Origin: Mesorhizobium sp. CA14
GTDB lineage: Bacteria > Pseudomonadota > Alphaproteobacteria > Rhizobiales > Rhizobiaceae
DNA: 64,000 nucleotides
NCBI RefSeq assembly: GCF_020165195.1
Contig: NZ_JAIUHR010000002.1
Location: 62,001-126,000, forward strand
Reading direction: 5' to 3'
In this document: positions 62,802 to 64,000 of the stretch, one piece after another
Numbering within the stretch: position 1 is the first letter of the stretch
How the letters are laid out: each line of letters opens with the position of its first letter
Made by a program: the position numbers and the translations under genes
The notes under the pieces: generated by a model
Seen by the model: only the letters and a program-made list of their open reading frames with translations
Database searches by the model: none
Told to the model about the DNA's origin: nothing

Positions 62802-63113
62802 TGCGATCTTTGGTGACCAGATCTTTGGTGACCCACCGCCAGGAGCGTGCGAAGGCGGGGGCAGCCTTTAGCTAGACCTTTTCCGGTCGAAACATATCGA
62901 CCGTAGGTGTTCCAATCGCTTGGTTGATATAACGGCGGTCGGCGGCCTGACGACAAAGTGCTCATCATCGAGAACGCAATCACCGGTAAACCGAGAATCC
63001 TTCTAAGCTGGGGCAAGTGCGCAAAGAACTGCTGCCACAGATTATCGAGAAGGACAGAGCGCCGCGCCGATTGCTGCCAGGAGCCCCAGCTGGGGTTACC
63101 GCGGAAGGCGGTC
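62802..63113. other. Region without a recognisable gene
   Basis: About 310 bp. It holds a 15-bp tandem repeat (GATCTTTGGTGACCA/C at 62805-62834) and otherwise no supported ORF or promoter. Confidence 0.4.
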
Positions 63114-63359
63114 CTACTTGGAGCCTCGGCTCTTGTTATGGGCACTTTCTTGATTTTTACCGCGAAGGATATTGCGATCGTCTGGATCAACCAGGTCAGG
63201 CGTGTCGCCCTGGAGGCTCGACCCCTTCCGCCGTGCCTCGCGCTCCGCCGCCGACCGCTTCAGCTCCGCTTCGGCCTCGAATTCCTTGGGCGCGTTCTTC
63301 GTGTTCTCACGCTTCTCGATGACACGTATCTGCTGATCGTGGGTCGTGCGTCCAGTCAT
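63114..63359 (-). CDS. Small charged hypothetical protein
   Basis: An 81-residue protein rich in Glu, Arg and Lys: TTHDQQIRVIEKRENTKNAP, FEAEAELKRSAAEREARRKG. Probably a long helix. Homologue-like sequences are frequent in Rhizobiales without function. ATG 63359 has GGAG close by and an EcfG-type promoter 26 bp upstream. Confidence 0.7.
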   Translation of the reverse strand: MTGRTTHDQQIRVIEKRENTKNAPKEFEAEAELKRSAAEREARRKGSSLQGDTPDLVDPDDRNILRGKNQESAHNKSRGSK

Positions 63360-63384
63360 TGCTCGCTCCTGCCTTTTTGACGGT

Positions 63385-63409
63385 AACGGCAGTTGGACTC
63401 GATCGTTCC
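63385..63409 (-). promoter_or_regulatory. EcfG-type promoter
   Basis: On the minus strand GGAAC (63409-63405), 17 bp, GTT (63387-63385), 26 bp before ATG 63359. Confidence 0.7.
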
Positions 63410-63588
63410 GCCCTACGAGGAGTTTCCTTGGGCAAAATGCGATATGGCGAGAATAGCGGTCCAGCGGCCTGGGCATCGGCAAGCCGAGGCTCATCCGGAC
63501 ACTGGCAGAGCGCCTGCGATCGATGCAAAGCGTCTCGACATCGGAAGGCTTCCGTCTCAACTGTCGCGCTGGTGGAGGGCGGCTGGGC

Positions 63589-63915
63589 TTATCCGACAGT
63601 GCCAAGATCTTCGAAGCCGGAAAGCTCGTCATCCGAGCAGAGCAGCCGCGGGTGCGTCGGATCGGTAATGTCGAGCTTGTCCCAAGGTATGCGATAGAGC
63701 CCTGGCCGGCGACGCAGTCCGAAGAAATCGAGCAATGCGGTGCCGACGGTCGATGCGGACAGACGTTCCAACGCGGCGAAGATGCCGACATGAAATTCGG
63801 TAACGACGAGATCGTCACCATCCTGCTCGGCGATGATCTCCTCGATGTAGCCGACGGGCCTACCGCGCTTAGACCAGACGCGCCGACCAGCCAGATGCTC
63901 GAGGTTCACGTTCAT
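63589..63915 (-). CDS. PRC-barrel-like domain protein
   Basis: A 108-residue cytosolic protein. LEHLAGRRVWSKRGRPVGYI, EEIIAEQDGDDLVVTEFHVG and IPWDKLDITDPTHP follow the PRC-barrel pattern (small beta-barrel joined to RNA-processing or envelope proteins). It starts 2 bp after the end of a gene entering from the right edge and is likely in its operon. Confidence 0.7.
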   Translation of the reverse strand: MNVNLEHLAGRRVWSKRGRPVGYIEEIIAEQDGDDLVVTEFHVGIFAALERLSASTVGTALLDFFGLRRRPGLYRIPWDKLDITDPTHPRLLCSDDELSGFEDLGTVG

Positions 63916-63917
63916 CC

Positions 63918-64000
63918 TCAGGCTCCCGGGATTCGGCCGACGACGTAATTGCGAAGCCAGTTCTGCCAGGCCAAGATTTTGGTCCTGCGAACGTCGATAT
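63918..64000 (-). CDS. C-terminal end of an unidentified protein (partial)
   Basis: The minus strand from base 64000 reads IDVRRTKILAWQNWLRNYVV then GRIPGA and a stop at 63918, 2 bp before the PRC-barrel ATG. Tight spacing with AGCCTGAGG as ribosome-binding site suggests real coding sequence; 26 residues are too few to name it. Confidence 0.35.
   Translation of the reverse strand, partial: IDVRRTKILAWQNWLRNYVVGRIPGA

Noticed and set aside
1..64000. CRISPR arrays, tRNA or rRNA genes, intact insertion sequences
   Set aside because: I looked for regularly spaced repeats, T-loop/acceptor patterns and transposase motifs and found none that hold up by eye; a tRNAscan or ISfinder search would be decisive.

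Overview
The window is high-GC alphaproteobacterial DNA. Gene content and order (fixNOQP-fixGHIS-fixLJ, nirK-nirV with pseudoazurin and nnrS/nnrR, an ALAS-type hemA, DUF982, DUF2274/trb relics, an EcfG-type sigma factor) point to a rhizobium, most likely a Mesorhizobium or close relative. The genus is inferred; no rRNA or tRNA is present.

Bases 1-24,730 form a low-oxygen/denitrification block. After the 3' end of an aldehyde dehydrogenase and a DUF779 partner come a DUF1858 protein, NnrR, NnrS, pseudoazurin, copper nitrite reductase (nirK), nirV, a group III truncated haemoglobin and a K+-channel-like protein. Then follow hemN (carrying a +1 frameshift), the cbb3 oxidase operon fixNOQP, its maturation operon fixGHIS, the oxygen sensor pair fixLJ, hemA and three FNR-regulon-type genes (DUF2267, phosphoribosyltransferase, FMN-binding protein). 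Two operator classes are readable: TTGCG-N4-CGCAA (NnrR type) before nnrS, pseudoazurin, nirK and probably the DUF1858 gene, and TTGAT-N4-ATCAA (FixK/FNR type) before hemN, fixN, fixG, fixL and hemA. A membrane GGDEF-EAL protein and a divergent methyltransferase (25.0-28.3 kb) separate this block from the rest. A frameshifted DUF2274 gene plus a trbI 3' fragment (28.5-28.9 kb) are the scar of a conjugative element.

From 29 kb to the right edge the window looks like a general-stress-response island. At 58.9-59.8 kb a NepR-like anti-sigma protein and an EcfG-type ECF sigma factor lie convergently. Thirteen sites of the form GGAAC-N17-GTT, all with spacing exactly 17 and most lying 20-110 bp upstream of a start codon, precede most transcription units between 29.0 and 63.4 kb; two are palindromic (GGAAC-N17-GTTCC) and can fire both ways. 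One of these sits directly before a compact terminator-ended hairpin RNA candidate (31,243-31,328, minus strand).

Two of the EcfG-type promoters head the two halves of a 17-gene sugar-assembly locus (34.1-43.3 kb and 50.2-58.5 kb): three nucleotide-sugar epimerase/decarboxylase-type SDRs, a B12-binding radical SAM enzyme, six glycosyltransferases (four CgeB-like), inositol-3-phosphate synthase, a histidine phosphatase, a nucleotidyltransferase, two methyltransferases, a GNAT/FemAB-like acyltransferase and a glycoside-hydrolase-like protein whose TIM-barrel strands appear circularly permuted. No polymerase, flippase or exporter is present, so a small decorated, possibly inositol-containing glycoside or glycolipid is more likely than a polymer. 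An aa3/caa3-type cytochrome oxidase operon (coxBAC, ctaG and two c-type cytochromes) lies between the halves on the opposite strand and carries its own EcfG-type promoters. The right end holds more stress genes (NRAMP-like transporter, DUF982, YciE/DUF892 ferritin-like protein, PRC-barrel protein).
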